Source: Mucilaginibacter sp. 44-25
GTDB taxonomy: Bacteria > Bacteroidota > Bacteroidia > Sphingobacteriales > Sphingobacteriaceae
Assembly: GCA_001898335.1 (NCBI GenBank)
Contig: MKTS01000011.1
Coordinates: 1-64,000, forward strand
Direction: 5' to 3'
DNA: 64,000 nt
Positions 25,990 through 34,607 of the stretch are shown in pieces; within the stretch, counting starts at the first letter, position 1, and each line of letters opens with the position of its first letter. Under the pieces are notes generated by a model that was not told where the DNA came from, did not search any database, and saw only the letters and a list, made by a program, of their open reading frames with translations. The position numbers were made by a program, and so were the translations under genes.

Positions 25990-26295
25990 ATGTTTTTAAA
26001 AACAAAAAAGTTATGGGCTTCAGCCGTATTGCTGGCCCTGTCCATTCCCGTGTTCGCACAAAGCGGTGTTAACGGACTGAACACTGCAACAACTACCCTT
26101 AAAACCTACGTAGCCCCCGTAACCAATATTACTTTGGTGATCGGCGGTATCGTTGGTATCGTTGGTGCCATCCGCGTTTATTCCAAGTGGAATTCGGGTG
26201 ACCAGGATATCAACAAAGAGTTGATGGGATGGGGTGGCAGTTGTGTCTTCCTCGTTGTGTCTGCTTTGGTGATCAAAGCTTTCTTCGGCTTGTAA
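25990..26295 (+). CDS. traE: TraE-family DUF4134 protein, second copy
   Basis: A 101-residue protein with a signal peptide (ending VFAQ) and two membrane helices separated by the typical VYSKWNSGDQDINKELMGWG loop of DUF4134/TraE. It is likely a pilin-like or channel component of the type IV secretion system. It begins a fresh run of genes after a spacer and ends 2 bases before traF. Confidence 0.9.
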   Translation: MFLKTKKLWASAVLLALSIPVFAQSGVNGLNTATTTLKTYVAPVTNITLVIGGIVGIVGAIRVYSKWNSGDQDINKELMGWGGSCVFLVVSALVIKAFFGL

Positions 26296-26297
26296 TC

Positions 26298-26585
26298 ATG
26301 GCCAGGAAGTATCCTGTTTATAAGGGGCTGCAACGGCCCCTTATATTCAAGGGCTTCAAAGGCAAGTTCATTTATTGGGGAATCGCCTCCCTGCTAACCG
26401 GGCTTGTTTTTGGGGCTTTAACCATGTCACTGGTCAATATGTGGCTCGGCGCCATGGTACTGATCGGGTTTGTTGTCGGCGGACTACTCTTTACCGCCAG
26501 CAAACAAAAAGGCGGCCTTCATTCCAAAAGCCGTACCTCAAACATTTACATCCTTAATCATTATGGCCGTAAAAACCTTGTTTAA
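26298..26585 (+). CDS. traF: TraF-family DUF4133 protein
   Basis: A 95-residue protein with two membrane helices after a basic N-terminus (YPVYKGLQRPLIFKGFKGKF), the DUF4133/TraF pattern. It plays the role of VirB3 in the mating channel. The start at 26298 is chosen because it follows traE directly; the longer open frame lies inside traE. It overlaps traG by 23 bases. Confidence 0.9.
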   Translation: MARKYPVYKGLQRPLIFKGFKGKFIYWGIASLLTGLVFGALTMSLVNMWLGAMVLIGFVVGGLLFTASKQKGGLHSKSRTSNIYILNHYGRKNLV

Positions 26586-28986
26586 CATCCCCTATGCGGG
26601 GGTGGATAAAGACGGGGAATACGATTTGCTCATTGGCCTTAACGGCGAATGCTCCATTGTCATTCAACTGGTCAACCCTGTTATCCGTTACTCTGCTTAT
26701 CCGGCAGGTTACGAGGAATTTCACCACCTGCTTATTAATGTCGTCAAAATATTAGGCGATGGTTACCTGCTGCAAAAGCAGGATATCATCAGCCGGTCTC
26801 CTTATAAAGGCCCGCCTGCCACGGAATACCTGCAAAAACAGTACAACGCTCATTTTAACGGGCGGGAATGTATGCAGGTCGCCACTTATTTAACCATCAC
26901 GCGCCAGGTAAAAAAAGGCGCGTTTTATGTTTATGATGGCCGTGTACTGCGGGACTTCAGGCAGGCCATTGGCAAAGTACTGGATGTGCTGCCATCCGCC
27001 AATGCGCTTAACGAGGGGCAATTAAACCAGTTGGTCTTACAGGTGCTGAGCATGGACTTTGGCAGCCCCAATATTGTCCTTGATAATCTTGCCCCCTCGG
27101 AAACGGAGATCAGGATGGGCGAAAGATCGGTCCGCTGCATCAGCCTGGTTAACATTGACAGCATTGATCTGCCGCCCGATGTATCATCTCATATTGAATT
27201 AAACGATAAGGAAAGCATGCGCGGCTTTCCCGTGGATTTCATGTCTTTTCTCTTTAAGGTGCCCGGTGTGGATGTGATCGTTTATAACCAGGTTATCGAA
27301 ATACCAAACCAGGTAACGACCCTCCGTAAGCTGGAGCAAAAAAAGAAAAGGCACGCCGGGATTCCAGACCCGGCCAATCAATTATGCGTGGAGGATATCG
27401 ATCTCCTGCTGAATGATGTCGCCCGCGAAAGTCAGCTGCTCGTCAATTGCCATTTTAATATCCTGGTGGCAGCACCTGTTACTGCCATACAAAAGGCGGT
27501 CAATTTTATTGAAAGCTCGCTTTTTCAATTAGGGATCATCCCGAGCAAAAATGCCTATAACCAGCTGGAATTATTCCGCACCGCGCTGCCGGGAAATACC
27601 GTAGAGTTAAAGGAATATGATTGGTTTCTTACGACCTGCGATGCAGCAGTTTGCTTCTTCTTTAAAGAATCACTGCCGAGGGATGAACCTTCTGATTTCC
27701 TGTTAAGGTTTACTGACAGGCAGGGTATTCCCGTAGGCATGGACCCGGCCGACCTGCCCATGCGTACGGGTCGCATCAACAACCGCAACAAATTTGTACT
27801 TGGGCCGAGCGGTTCCGGCAAAAGCTTCTTTATGAATGCCCTTATAGAGCAGTACATGCTCTATAATATGGATATGGTCATCGTGGATACCGGCCACTCT
27901 TACTCGGGCTTGTGTGCCTATTATAAAGGGAAATATATCACCTATACAGATAAAAACCCAATAACCATGAACCCGTTTCGTATCACCGAGGCGGAATACA
28001 ACATAGAAAAGAAGGATTTTCTCTGTACCCTGATCGGGGTAACCTGGAAAGGCGCAGAAGGAAATTTAAGCCCGGTGGAACGCGATGTGATCGCCAACGT
28101 GATATCAGCTTATTACAGCCAGTTCTTTACTGATAATGGCGATTTAAGCTTCAATACCTTTTATGACTTCGCCTTAACAAAGGTCCCGGAAATCAAAACC
28201 GAAGAAAAGATCGTTTTTGATTTTGACGAGTTTAAATATGTCCTTAAAAAGTTTTACAAAGGCGGCGAGTTTGCCCGGTTACTGAATGAGGACACCGATA
28301 AATCACTGTTTACCGAGCGATTCATTGTATATGAAATTGATTCGATCAAGGAGAACAAGACCCTCTTTCCACTCGTCACGTTATCCATTATGGATGTGTT
28401 CATCCAGAAAATGCGGTACCGGTCGAACAGGCGCAAAGCTTTGGTGGTCGAAGAAGCATGGAAGGCCATCGCCAGCCCGCTTATGGCAGGCTACCTCCTG
28501 TACCTCTATAAAACTGTCCGGAAATTTTGGGGCGAGGCCATTGTCGTTACCCAGGAACTTGGGGACATTATCGGAAATGCGGTAGTAAAGGATAGTATCA
28601 TCAATAATTCCGATACCATCTGCCTGCTGGACCAAACGAAGTTCAAGGATAATTACAATGATATCGCTGCCTTGCTTTCTATCAATGAAACCGAAAGGCG
28701 GAAGATATTTACCATTAACCAGCTTGACAATACAGAAAACCGTGGCCGGTTTAAAGAAGTCTATATCCGGCGTGGCGCTGTCGGGGAGGTTTACGGAGTA
28801 GAAGTGTCCTTGCAGCAATACCTGACCTATACGACAGAAAAACCGGAAAAGTCAGCCGTGGAAAGCTACACCAGCCGATTCGGCTCTTATCCTGATGGCC
28901 TTGATGCCTTTATCAGCGATTTCAAAGAAAGCGGGAAATCTTTACCTGCTTTCATCTCACAGGTTAACCAAAAACAGCAGCCATGA
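26563..28986 (+). CDS. traG: TraG-family VirB4-like conjugation ATPase
   Basis: An 807-residue ATPase powering the mating channel. The N-terminal half is the TraG_N/VirB4 region. The Walker A is GPSGSGKSF (about residue 413), the Walker B region RRKALVVEEAW lies near 625, and a late TQELGDIIG segment is typical. I use the ATG at 26563 (MAVKTLFNIPYAGVD), because the earlier frame from 26470 overlaps traF fully. It overlaps the next gene by 4 bases. Confidence 0.95.
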   Translation: MAVKTLFNIPYAGVDKDGEYDLLIGLNGECSIVIQLVNPVIRYSAYPAGYEEFHHLLINVVKILGDGYLLQKQDIISRSPYKGPPATEYLQKQYNAHFNGRECMQVATYLTITRQVKKGAFYVYDGRVLRDFRQAIGKVLDVLPSANALNEGQLNQLVLQVLSMDFGSPNIVLDNLAPSETEIRMGERSVRCISLVNIDSIDLPPDVSSHIELNDKESMRGFPVDFMSFLFKVPGVDVIVYNQVIEIPNQVTTLRKLEQKKKRHAGIPDPANQLCVEDIDLLLNDVARESQLLVNCHFNILVAAPVTAIQKAVNFIESSLFQLGIIPSKNAYNQLELFRTALPGNTVELKEYDWFLTTCDAAVCFFFKESLPRDEPSDFLLRFTDRQGIPVGMDPADLPMRTGRINNRNKFVLGPSGSGKSFFMNALIEQYMLYNMDMVIVDTGHSYSGLCAYYKGKYITYTDKNPITMNPFRITEAEYNIEKKDFLCTLIGVTWKGAEGNLSPVERDVIANVISAYYSQFFTDNGDLSFNTFYDFALTKVPEIKTEEKIVFDFDEFKYVLKKFYKGGEFARLLNEDTDKSLFTERFIVYEIDSIKENKTLFPLVTLSIMDVFIQKMRYRSNRRKALVVEEAWKAIASPLMAGYLLYLYKTVRKFWGEAIVVTQELGDIIGNAVVKDSIINNSDTICLLDQTKFKDNYNDIAALLSINETERRKIFTINQLDNTENRGRFKEVYIRRGAVGEVYGVEVSLQQYLTYTTEKPEKSAVESYTSRFGSYPDGLDAFISDFKESGKSLPAFISQVNQKQQP

Positions 28987-29660
28987 AAATTAACCTTTTT
29001 AAAAAATCAATATTAGCTATTATCCTTTGCCTGGGTATTTGCAATGCCTATGCACAGACCCTGACGATTGACCCTGCCGTATCCGCTGCCATCGCCGTAA
29101 ATGCGGGTGTGATCAACGGGCAGCTGAATACGACCAATAACAAACTTGACCTCATCCAGAAAGGCCAGCTGGCCGTAACCGGTCAGTTGGTGATCGTTAA
29201 CGACCTGCAAAATAGGATCTATCAGGGGCTGAGCCAGGTAGCCTCGGTCATTAATAACCTGGCCACTATTAAAGAGATCGCTGAATGCGGTACTGACATT
29301 ATTAAGGATGTGGAGTCCTCTGTCATGTTGGCGAAATCCGACCCGGTTTTATTGCTTTTTGCCGAACGGGGTGCCCGTGATTTTAAAGCGCGGGCAACCA
29401 CCCTTGCTGCAGATGTCAGCGCCTTTGTTTTTAAAGGTGGCAATAATCTGATGGATTCCGGCGAGCGCGGCAAAATGCTTAACCACATCGCTGATGAAAT
29501 GCGCATCCTGCGCGGTATTGCCTATGGCATGGACAGGGCCATGTATTGGGCAAAGATCAACGGCATATTTCGTTCACTCAACCCGTGGGCGGAATGGCAG
29601 AACCAGGACGTCAGGATTGCCAATGAAGTATTAACAAACGCTAAATACCTCAAACAATGA
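28983..29660 (+). CDS. TraI-like (DUF4141) conjugation protein, copy 1
   Basis: A 225-residue periplasmic protein: signal peptide (ending AYAQ), helical coiled middle, and a conserved end (GMDRAMYWAKINGIFRSLNP... NAKYLKQ). It is of the TraI/DUF4141 type, which has the size and place of VirB5-like pilus-tip proteins. Two relatives follow at 30192 and 30854 with the same NAKYLK ending. It overlaps both neighbours by 4 bases. Confidence 0.75.
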   Translation: MKINLFKKSILAIILCLGICNAYAQTLTIDPAVSAAIAVNAGVINGQLNTTNNKLDLIQKGQLAVTGQLVIVNDLQNRIYQGLSQVASVINNLATIKEIAECGTDIIKDVESSVMLAKSDPVLLLFAERGARDFKARATTLAADVSAFVFKGGNNLMDSGERGKMLNHIADEMRILRGIAYGMDRAMYWAKINGIFRSLNPWAEWQNQDVRIANEVLTNAKYLKQ

Positions 29661-30187
29661 AATTTGATCTGATCATGATTTGCCCTCCATGGAAACTGTA
29701 CAAACGTTACAGAACGAGGGGGCGTTGCCTGCCTGATAATTTACCTCCCCAACTGCAACGATCGATTAACGCCTTTGAGTTCATCCGGCAGGCACTATGG
29801 AATTTTACCGCCGACAGGCATACGGTTATTGTTTGGGTTCCGTCAAAACAGGCTGTGGACTGCCGGAAATATATGGCTCGCCTCGGCTACACGGTCGGCG
29901 GGACATTTACATGGCTGAGGCCAAGATGGCAAAGGGGCAGCGATAAAAAGACAATGGAATATCTCATGGTTTGTCATAAAGGCGATGTATCCCAGGTCTC
30001 TCTTCATTTTCTCAATATGGAGATTCCAAATTTTCCCGGCACAGTCAAAAAACGCTCTGCGAAACCTGCAAGTGCTTATGAATTCCTGGAAAAGGAATTC
30101 CCCCTGGCGTCCAAGCTCCAGGTTTATGGTTGGACCAAAAGGCCGGGTTGGACAGTTCTCCATAGGAATGATGAAAAAATCAAATAG
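29657..30187 (+). CDS. MT-A70-like methyltransferase fold with altered catalytic motif
   Basis: A 176-residue protein with the MT-A70 adenine methyltransferase layout: a LIMICPPW motif (residues 5-12) where active enzymes have DPPW, then VIVWVPS, LGYTVGGTFTW, MEYLMVCHKGD, and a C-terminal KPASAYEFLEKEFP...GWTKRPGW block. The catalytic Asp is replaced by Cys9, so activity is doubtful. It is nested in the tra operon between two TraI-like genes and overlaps the first by 4 bases. It may be a non-catalytic DNA- or SAM-binding protein. Confidence 0.65.
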   Translation: MKFDLIMICPPWKLYKRYRTRGRCLPDNLPPQLQRSINAFEFIRQALWNFTADRHTVIVWVPSKQAVDCRKYMARLGYTVGGTFTWLRPRWQRGSDKKTMEYLMVCHKGDVSQVSLHFLNMEIPNFPGTVKKRSAKPASAYEFLEKEFPLASKLQVYGWTKRPGWTVLHRNDEKIK

Positions 30188-30191
30188 AATC

Positions 30192-30857
30192 ATGAAAACG
30201 TTAATCTTACTATCTGCCATATTACTTTTCGTTGTGACTGCGGCGTTTGCACAGCATAAGATACTGAACATTCCCGCCCTGCACCAGCTGGTTAACGAAT
30301 CGGAATCCGAGAATAAATTACAGGTTAAGGTAATGAACCAACAGGCAATTGCAACGGCAAATGAACAAGCCAACCTGACCTTACTAACGAAAACGAAAAA
30401 CATGTACCGCACCTTACAACAGCGGTATAATACACTCAGTACAGCCATAAACATTGCGGACATCGGTATTTATGCAACACCCATGGTGAGCCGGATCATT
30501 AGCAACCAAACACAAATCATTCAGTTAGTTCAACAAAACCCTGCTTTAATTGCCATCGGCTATCAATCTGCCCTTCAATTTACCACGCAGGCACGAAGCC
30601 TGGTTGGCTATGTAACTGGGCTCACCCTGACGCTTGGCGATGTTAATCAAATGAAAGCTGCAGACCGGAAGATGCTCTTTGATTATGTGATCTCCGAGCT
30701 GAGCAATATCCAGGACCTGTCAGGCAATATGCTCAATATGATGCAGTATTCCAGCCTTGCCTCGCTGTTAAGGTCCGCAAACCCATTTCAGAATTTCATT
30801 GATGCCGATAAGTCTATTGGCCGCGAGATCATTCAAAACGCCAAATATTTAAAATGA
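30192..30857 (+). CDS. TraI-like conjugation protein, copy 2 (divergent)
   Basis: A 221-residue secreted helical protein (signal peptide ending AFAQ) of the same size as its neighbours. Only the end is clearly shared (SANPFQNFIDADKS... IIQNAKYLK); the middle is different and rich in Gln and Asn. The start at 30192 is right after the methyltransferase-like gene; the longer frame overlaps it. It overlaps the next copy by 4 bases. Confidence 0.65.
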   Translation: MKTLILLSAILLFVVTAAFAQHKILNIPALHQLVNESESENKLQVKVMNQQAIATANEQANLTLLTKTKNMYRTLQQRYNTLSTAINIADIGIYATPMVSRIISNQTQIIQLVQQNPALIAIGYQSALQFTTQARSLVGYVTGLTLTLGDVNQMKAADRKMLFDYVISELSNIQDLSGNMLNMMQYSSLASLLRSANPFQNFIDADKSIGREIIQNAKYLK

Positions 30858-31519
30858 AAAACTTATGTATATCCGGCTTGCTGCTATTGTGTTTTCAATG
30901 GGTACAAGCCCAGGAATATGTGATCGATTACCAGCACCTTGTTGCCGTTTCTCAAAATGCTTCGGTCAGAAGTGGTGCGGAGGTTACCCATGACCAGTAT
31001 CTCGGAAAGATCAATAACAATATCAACGATCTAAATACCAATATTGGCTCAGTAGTACTGGCCCAAACCATGATCTATCAAGGGCTCTCCAATGTTAATT
31101 CCGCTTTAAAGGATGGACTTGCCGTTAAAAATATAGCGGTGATCATTGCTGATATGACCGGTTATATCAACCAGGCATTGTCAATGGCAAGAAGCGAACC
31201 CTATCTGTTGGTATTTGCCGGGAACATGGCTGCTGAAATGCGAACGCGGTCATTGGCTTTGGTAACGGACGTTTCCAGTTATGTCCTCAAAGAGGGCAAT
31301 AACGTACTCGCCGACTATAATGCCCGTGACCAGTTATTACGCAAGGTGATCACCCAGTTACAAATATTGGATGGCTTGGCCTATGGTACCTGGAAGGCCA
31401 TGTATTGGGCAAAGGAACGGGGCGTGATCGCCTCCTTAAATCCATTTGCCAATTTTATCAGTCAGGATATCCGGATTGTTGATCAGATCATTCAAAACGC
31501 AAAATACTTAAGGCAATAA
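30854..31519 (+). CDS. TraI-like (DUF4141) conjugation protein, copy 3
   Basis: A 221-residue periplasmic protein: signal peptide (ending VQAQ), a helical body, and a C-terminal LAYGTWKAMYWAKERGVIAS with SQDIRI and IIQNAKYLRQ, closely parallel to copy 1. It is a likely VirB5-position protein. Together the three form a repeated family in one operon, split by the MT-A70-like gene. Confidence 0.7.
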   Translation: MKNLCISGLLLLCFQWVQAQEYVIDYQHLVAVSQNASVRSGAEVTHDQYLGKINNNINDLNTNIGSVVLAQTMIYQGLSNVNSALKDGLAVKNIAVIIADMTGYINQALSMARSEPYLLVFAGNMAAEMRTRSLALVTDVSSYVLKEGNNVLADYNARDQLLRKVITQLQILDGLAYGTWKAMYWAKERGVIASLNPFANFISQDIRIVDQIIQNAKYLRQ

Positions 31520-31577
31520 CCATTCATCCAATAAAGCCTGATGAATGCTTGAGTACGATTTAAAATCATAAAGAATC

Positions 31578-32360
31578 ATGAAATACTTTTTAATACCACT
31601 ACCATTTATACTTTTTTCGCTGATACAGCATTGTTCCGGGCAGGTGCCCGCGCAGGATAAGGCCGTTCGCTACCAGCAGGAACGCATGGTTTACCTGCAA
31701 TGGGACAAAAATAAATTTGAACCTAAGGCAGGCTTTCTCAGTCTCAACCCATATTACTGGCTGACCTGGGGCTTGTTTCATCCGAGTTATCATAAAAAGG
31801 ATTTGCGTCCCCTCAGTGCTACCGGCCCGCAAACCCAGCGCCTGGCATTGGTCGGGGTCATGAATACCACGGATAATAAATATAATCTTCAATCCGATAC
31901 TGTGCGGAATACGGCCTTATCTGAAATTGCCAATCAAACCGGCCTTGTTTCGGATGTCGATCCCTTATGGCAATTGTACTACAAAAATGAATTGAAACCT
32001 GTGCTGAATAATTCAATGGCTTCCATTTTGGCCGGCCTTTCCCCGCAGGTCAGTACCAAATTGGTTGCTGAAGGTTTATATGGCTGGTACAAAAATGAAC
32101 TGGATATGCTGAAAGAACGGGTCGATGCCGCACATTCAACCACTATGGATCGTGGCGCACGCATCCTGGCTTATCACCGGTACCTGATGGAATACCGCAG
32201 GCTTGCCGGCGTCTGGGCCATTCGTACTTCATCCGCGCAAACCACTATCAATATGGCCGCACAGCAGCAAAAGCTACAAGCTGGTCAGGTGGTAGTCAGC
32301 AACTGGACGCCGCAAACGGACATCCAGATCGCCAAACAAGTTTTACAACACCTGCAATGA
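31578..32360 (+). CDS. Hypothetical conjugation-operon protein
   Basis: A 260-residue exported protein with a signal peptide (ending HCSGQ, possibly a lipobox around Cys19). It has a conserved-looking LSLNPYYWLTWGLFHPSYHKKD stretch and a helical C-terminus. It overlaps traJ by 4 bases, so it belongs to the transfer operon. I do not recognise a family; it may be a periplasmic part of the pore. Confidence 0.6.
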   Translation: MKYFLIPLPFILFSLIQHCSGQVPAQDKAVRYQQERMVYLQWDKNKFEPKAGFLSLNPYYWLTWGLFHPSYHKKDLRPLSATGPQTQRLALVGVMNTTDNKYNLQSDTVRNTALSEIANQTGLVSDVDPLWQLYYKNELKPVLNNSMASILAGLSPQVSTKLVAEGLYGWYKNELDMLKERVDAAHSTTMDRGARILAYHRYLMEYRRLAGVWAIRTSSAQTTINMAAQQQKLQAGQVVVSNWTPQTDIQIAKQVLQHLQ

Positions 32361-33514
32361 AAAAGAAATTATCCTTAGCTATTCTGCTCTGTCTCTGTAC
32401 AACAATTTTGTTCGCCCAATCCACCCCAAATCCGGATAATACCAAAACCCTGCAATTCCTACAGGGTGACGGAGTTTACGAGGCCGGTGTCATGGTGTTT
32501 TTAAAAGGCCTGAAAGATTCCATATGGACACATTTTGACCTCTTTATTACCGATGCTAAAGCGCTTGCCGCTATTTTTATGATCATTTTTTTTGCGACCA
32601 AGTCCTATGAAATGATGGTTGGTGACAAGCAATTGGAGATCATGCCATTAATGCGGCCCTTTGGTTTGGCCATGGTAATTTTGTGGTGGGGCCCATTCGT
32701 TAAAATGATCGCCTTCCCAACCGATTTGGTAACCAATCAAACGGAGCAGATGTTTAACAGTGAGCAAACGATCGTAAATAATTTAAGGTTAAACCGCTCC
32801 AGCCTGATGCTGGCCGTTGCCAACTCGCTTTATACTTACCAGGCACAAACGGAGGTGGCGGAAAAGGAAAGCGATACCTGGTACGGACAAGCATGGGATT
32901 CCGTAACCAGCACGGTAAAAGAAGGTATCAGCAGCGTGGTCTCACCCTTATTGGAATTAAAGAACCGGCTTACTGTGGGAATGCAATTGCTCTTTACGCA
33001 ATTGCTGGAATTGCTGGGGATATGGATCTTGCGTTTGGCAGTTTATATCATCTTTATGATACAAATTATTTACTCCTCTATCCTGATTATTCTGGGCCCT
33101 TTTGCAGTCGCCGTAAGCATCCTGCCGGCCTTCCGCGATAGTTTCAGCACCTGGATCGCCCGTTTTATTTCTGTCAACTTATACAGCGGCATCGGCTATC
33201 TGATAATGTACCTGACGGGCCTGATGCAGGAATATGCACTGACCTCGGAGATCAGTAAATACAAAGAGCTTGTGGGCGAAAACGGGATGAGTGCCAACCT
33301 GGAAAAAATGGCATGGTTTGCCGGAAACGGCATCCTTTCATTTGGAACGGTGATCATTGTTTTCCTGATCGGCGCAATTTGTATGTTCACCGTTCCCAGT
33401 ATCTCAACGTGGATCATCTCCACCTCCGGTATCAGTTCGGCCACCTCTACTTTTGGCCGTAGTGCCGGAACCGTTGCGAGTATGGCCCGCAAGGCCACGG
33501 GCAGTTTCTTCTAA
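32357..33514 (+). CDS. traJ: TraJ-family VirB6-like inner-membrane channel protein
   Basis: A 385-residue protein with a signal-like N-terminus and about six to seven membrane helices. Typical TraJ stretches are KSYEMMVGDKQLEIMPLMRP and ILGPFAVAVSILPAFRDSFS. It is the VirB6-like inner-membrane component through which DNA passes. It is followed by a terminator-like hairpin before traK. Confidence 0.92.
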   Translation: MKKKLSLAILLCLCTTILFAQSTPNPDNTKTLQFLQGDGVYEAGVMVFLKGLKDSIWTHFDLFITDAKALAAIFMIIFFATKSYEMMVGDKQLEIMPLMRPFGLAMVILWWGPFVKMIAFPTDLVTNQTEQMFNSEQTIVNNLRLNRSSLMLAVANSLYTYQAQTEVAEKESDTWYGQAWDSVTSTVKEGISSVVSPLLELKNRLTVGMQLLFTQLLELLGIWILRLAVYIIFMIQIIYSSILIILGPFAVAVSILPAFRDSFSTWIARFISVNLYSGIGYLIMYLTGLMQEYALTSEISKYKELVGENGMSANLEKMAWFAGNGILSFGTVIIVFLIGAICMFTVPSISTWIISTSGISSATSTFGRSAGTVASMARKATGSFF

Positions 33515-33546
33515 GATCTTCTTGTTTTCCTTTTCCCTTTAATGTC

Positions 33547-33580
33547 AGGCTGACCCGCGATTGCGGGCCGGCCTTTTTTA
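33547..33580 (+). terminator. Terminator-like hairpin inside the tra operon
   Basis: The stem AGGC-tga-CCCGC / GCGGG-ccg-GCCT with a four-base loop is followed by a run of Ts. It lies between traJ and traK, 17 bases before the traK start, where it could attenuate transcription of the distal tra genes. Confidence 0.7.
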
Positions 33581-33596
33581 TTTAACGCCAATAATC

Positions 33597-34211
33597 ATGA
33601 TCATCAAAAATATTGAAGCCAAAATCAAGCTGGCGACATTCATCGCGGCCGGCAGCCTGCTTACCTCGCTGGCCATCGTCGGCATGAATTGCCTTTATGC
33701 ATATAAGATGGTTTCCAATGCACAAAAAAGCATTTATATCCTGGATAATAATATCCCCATTCTGGCCAAACAAACTGATGTACAGATGAACCGCCCTGCT
33801 GAATACAGGGCAGATGTTGACCTTTTTCATTCCCTTTTCTTTTCCTTAACGCCGGATGATAATTATATGGAGTACCAAATGAAAAAGGCCATGTACCTCG
33901 TAGATGAATCGGGGATGCAGCAGTATAATAACCTGAAGGAGAATGGGTTTTTCAACTCGATCCTTTCTTCCAGCTCTGTACTGACCCTACAGACGGATTC
34001 CATCTCGGTGGATATGCCCAAACACTATTTTCGCTATTACGGTAAACTCAAAATTGACCGCCGAAGCTCTACGGTTGTTCGCTCCCTGATCACCGAAGGT
34101 TACCTGAAAGATATCCCGCGCAGTGATAACAACCCGCACGGCGTATTGATCCTGAACTGGAAAACCCTTGAAAATAAAGACCTGCAAGATGTGGAAAAGA
34201 ATACATTCTAA
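33597..34211 (+). CDS. traK: TraK-family VirB8-like conjugation protein
   Basis: A 204-residue protein with one N-terminal membrane helix (about residues 13-35) and a periplasmic domain with the TraK features (RPAEYRADVDLFHSLFFSLT, DSISVDMPKHYFRYYGK, then GHVxLLNW-like VLILNWKTLENKD). TraK plays the VirB8 role in assembling the channel. I start at 33597 because the earlier frame runs into the terminator hairpin. It overlaps traL by 23 bases. Confidence 0.92.
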   Translation: MIIKNIEAKIKLATFIAAGSLLTSLAIVGMNCLYAYKMVSNAQKSIYILDNNIPILAKQTDVQMNRPAEYRADVDLFHSLFFSLTPDDNYMEYQMKKAMYLVDESGMQQYNNLKENGFFNSILSSSSVLTLQTDSISVDMPKHYFRYYGKLKIDRRSSTVVRSLITEGYLKDIPRSDNNPHGVLILNWKTLENKDLQDVEKNTF

Positions 34212-34602
34212 CAGGGATCCCAGGGATAGCCTGTACAGCGAAATACATAAGGAGTTTGGCACTTATTTTGCAATTGCCGGGAACGCGGCCAAAAGGCTGG
34301 TGGCTGCCTATCCAAAGTTTTTTTGGGGCTGCATGATCTTCCTTTTGGCTTTATCATTTGTGTTGTCATTTACCGTTTTTCGGAAACCTGAAAAAACCAG
34401 GGTAGCTGTAGTTAAAAAAGTCAACCCTGTGGAGGATGGATTTAGCCAGATCTTACAGGCCACCGGGAATATCCGCGAAACCATGAACCTTAAAAAGCTG
34501 GTGGATAGCCTGACCGCTAAAAGCCAGCTTTCTGCCGATGATAGTACCTTACTGGATAGCGCTCTTTCCCGCCTGTCCAAAATTCACCAATCACTAAAAT
34601 AA
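34189..34602 (+). CDS. traL: TraL-like small membrane protein
   Basis: A 137-residue protein with one central membrane helix (FFWGCMIFLLALSFVLSFTVF) and a helical periplasmic tail. It occupies the traL position between traK and traM. I choose the ATG at 34189 inside the end of traK; another ATG at 34168 would add seven residues. Role: small accessory part of the pore, by position. Confidence 0.7.
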   Translation: MWKRIHSNRDPRDSLYSEIHKEFGTYFAIAGNAAKRLVAAYPKFFWGCMIFLLALSFVLSFTVFRKPEKTRVAVVKKVNPVEDGFSQILQATGNIRETMNLKKLVDSLTAKSQLSADDSTLLDSALSRLSKIHQSLK

Positions 34603-34607
34603 ATCTT

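Noticed and set aside
26470..26562. Upstream N-terminal extension of traG
   Set aside because: It overlaps traF in another frame and lacks TraG features; the ATG at 26563 gives the usual TraG N-terminus.
29843..30463. 206-codon minus-strand frame
   Set aside because: Antisense to the MT-A70-like and TraI-like genes; these have clear family motifs and this does not.
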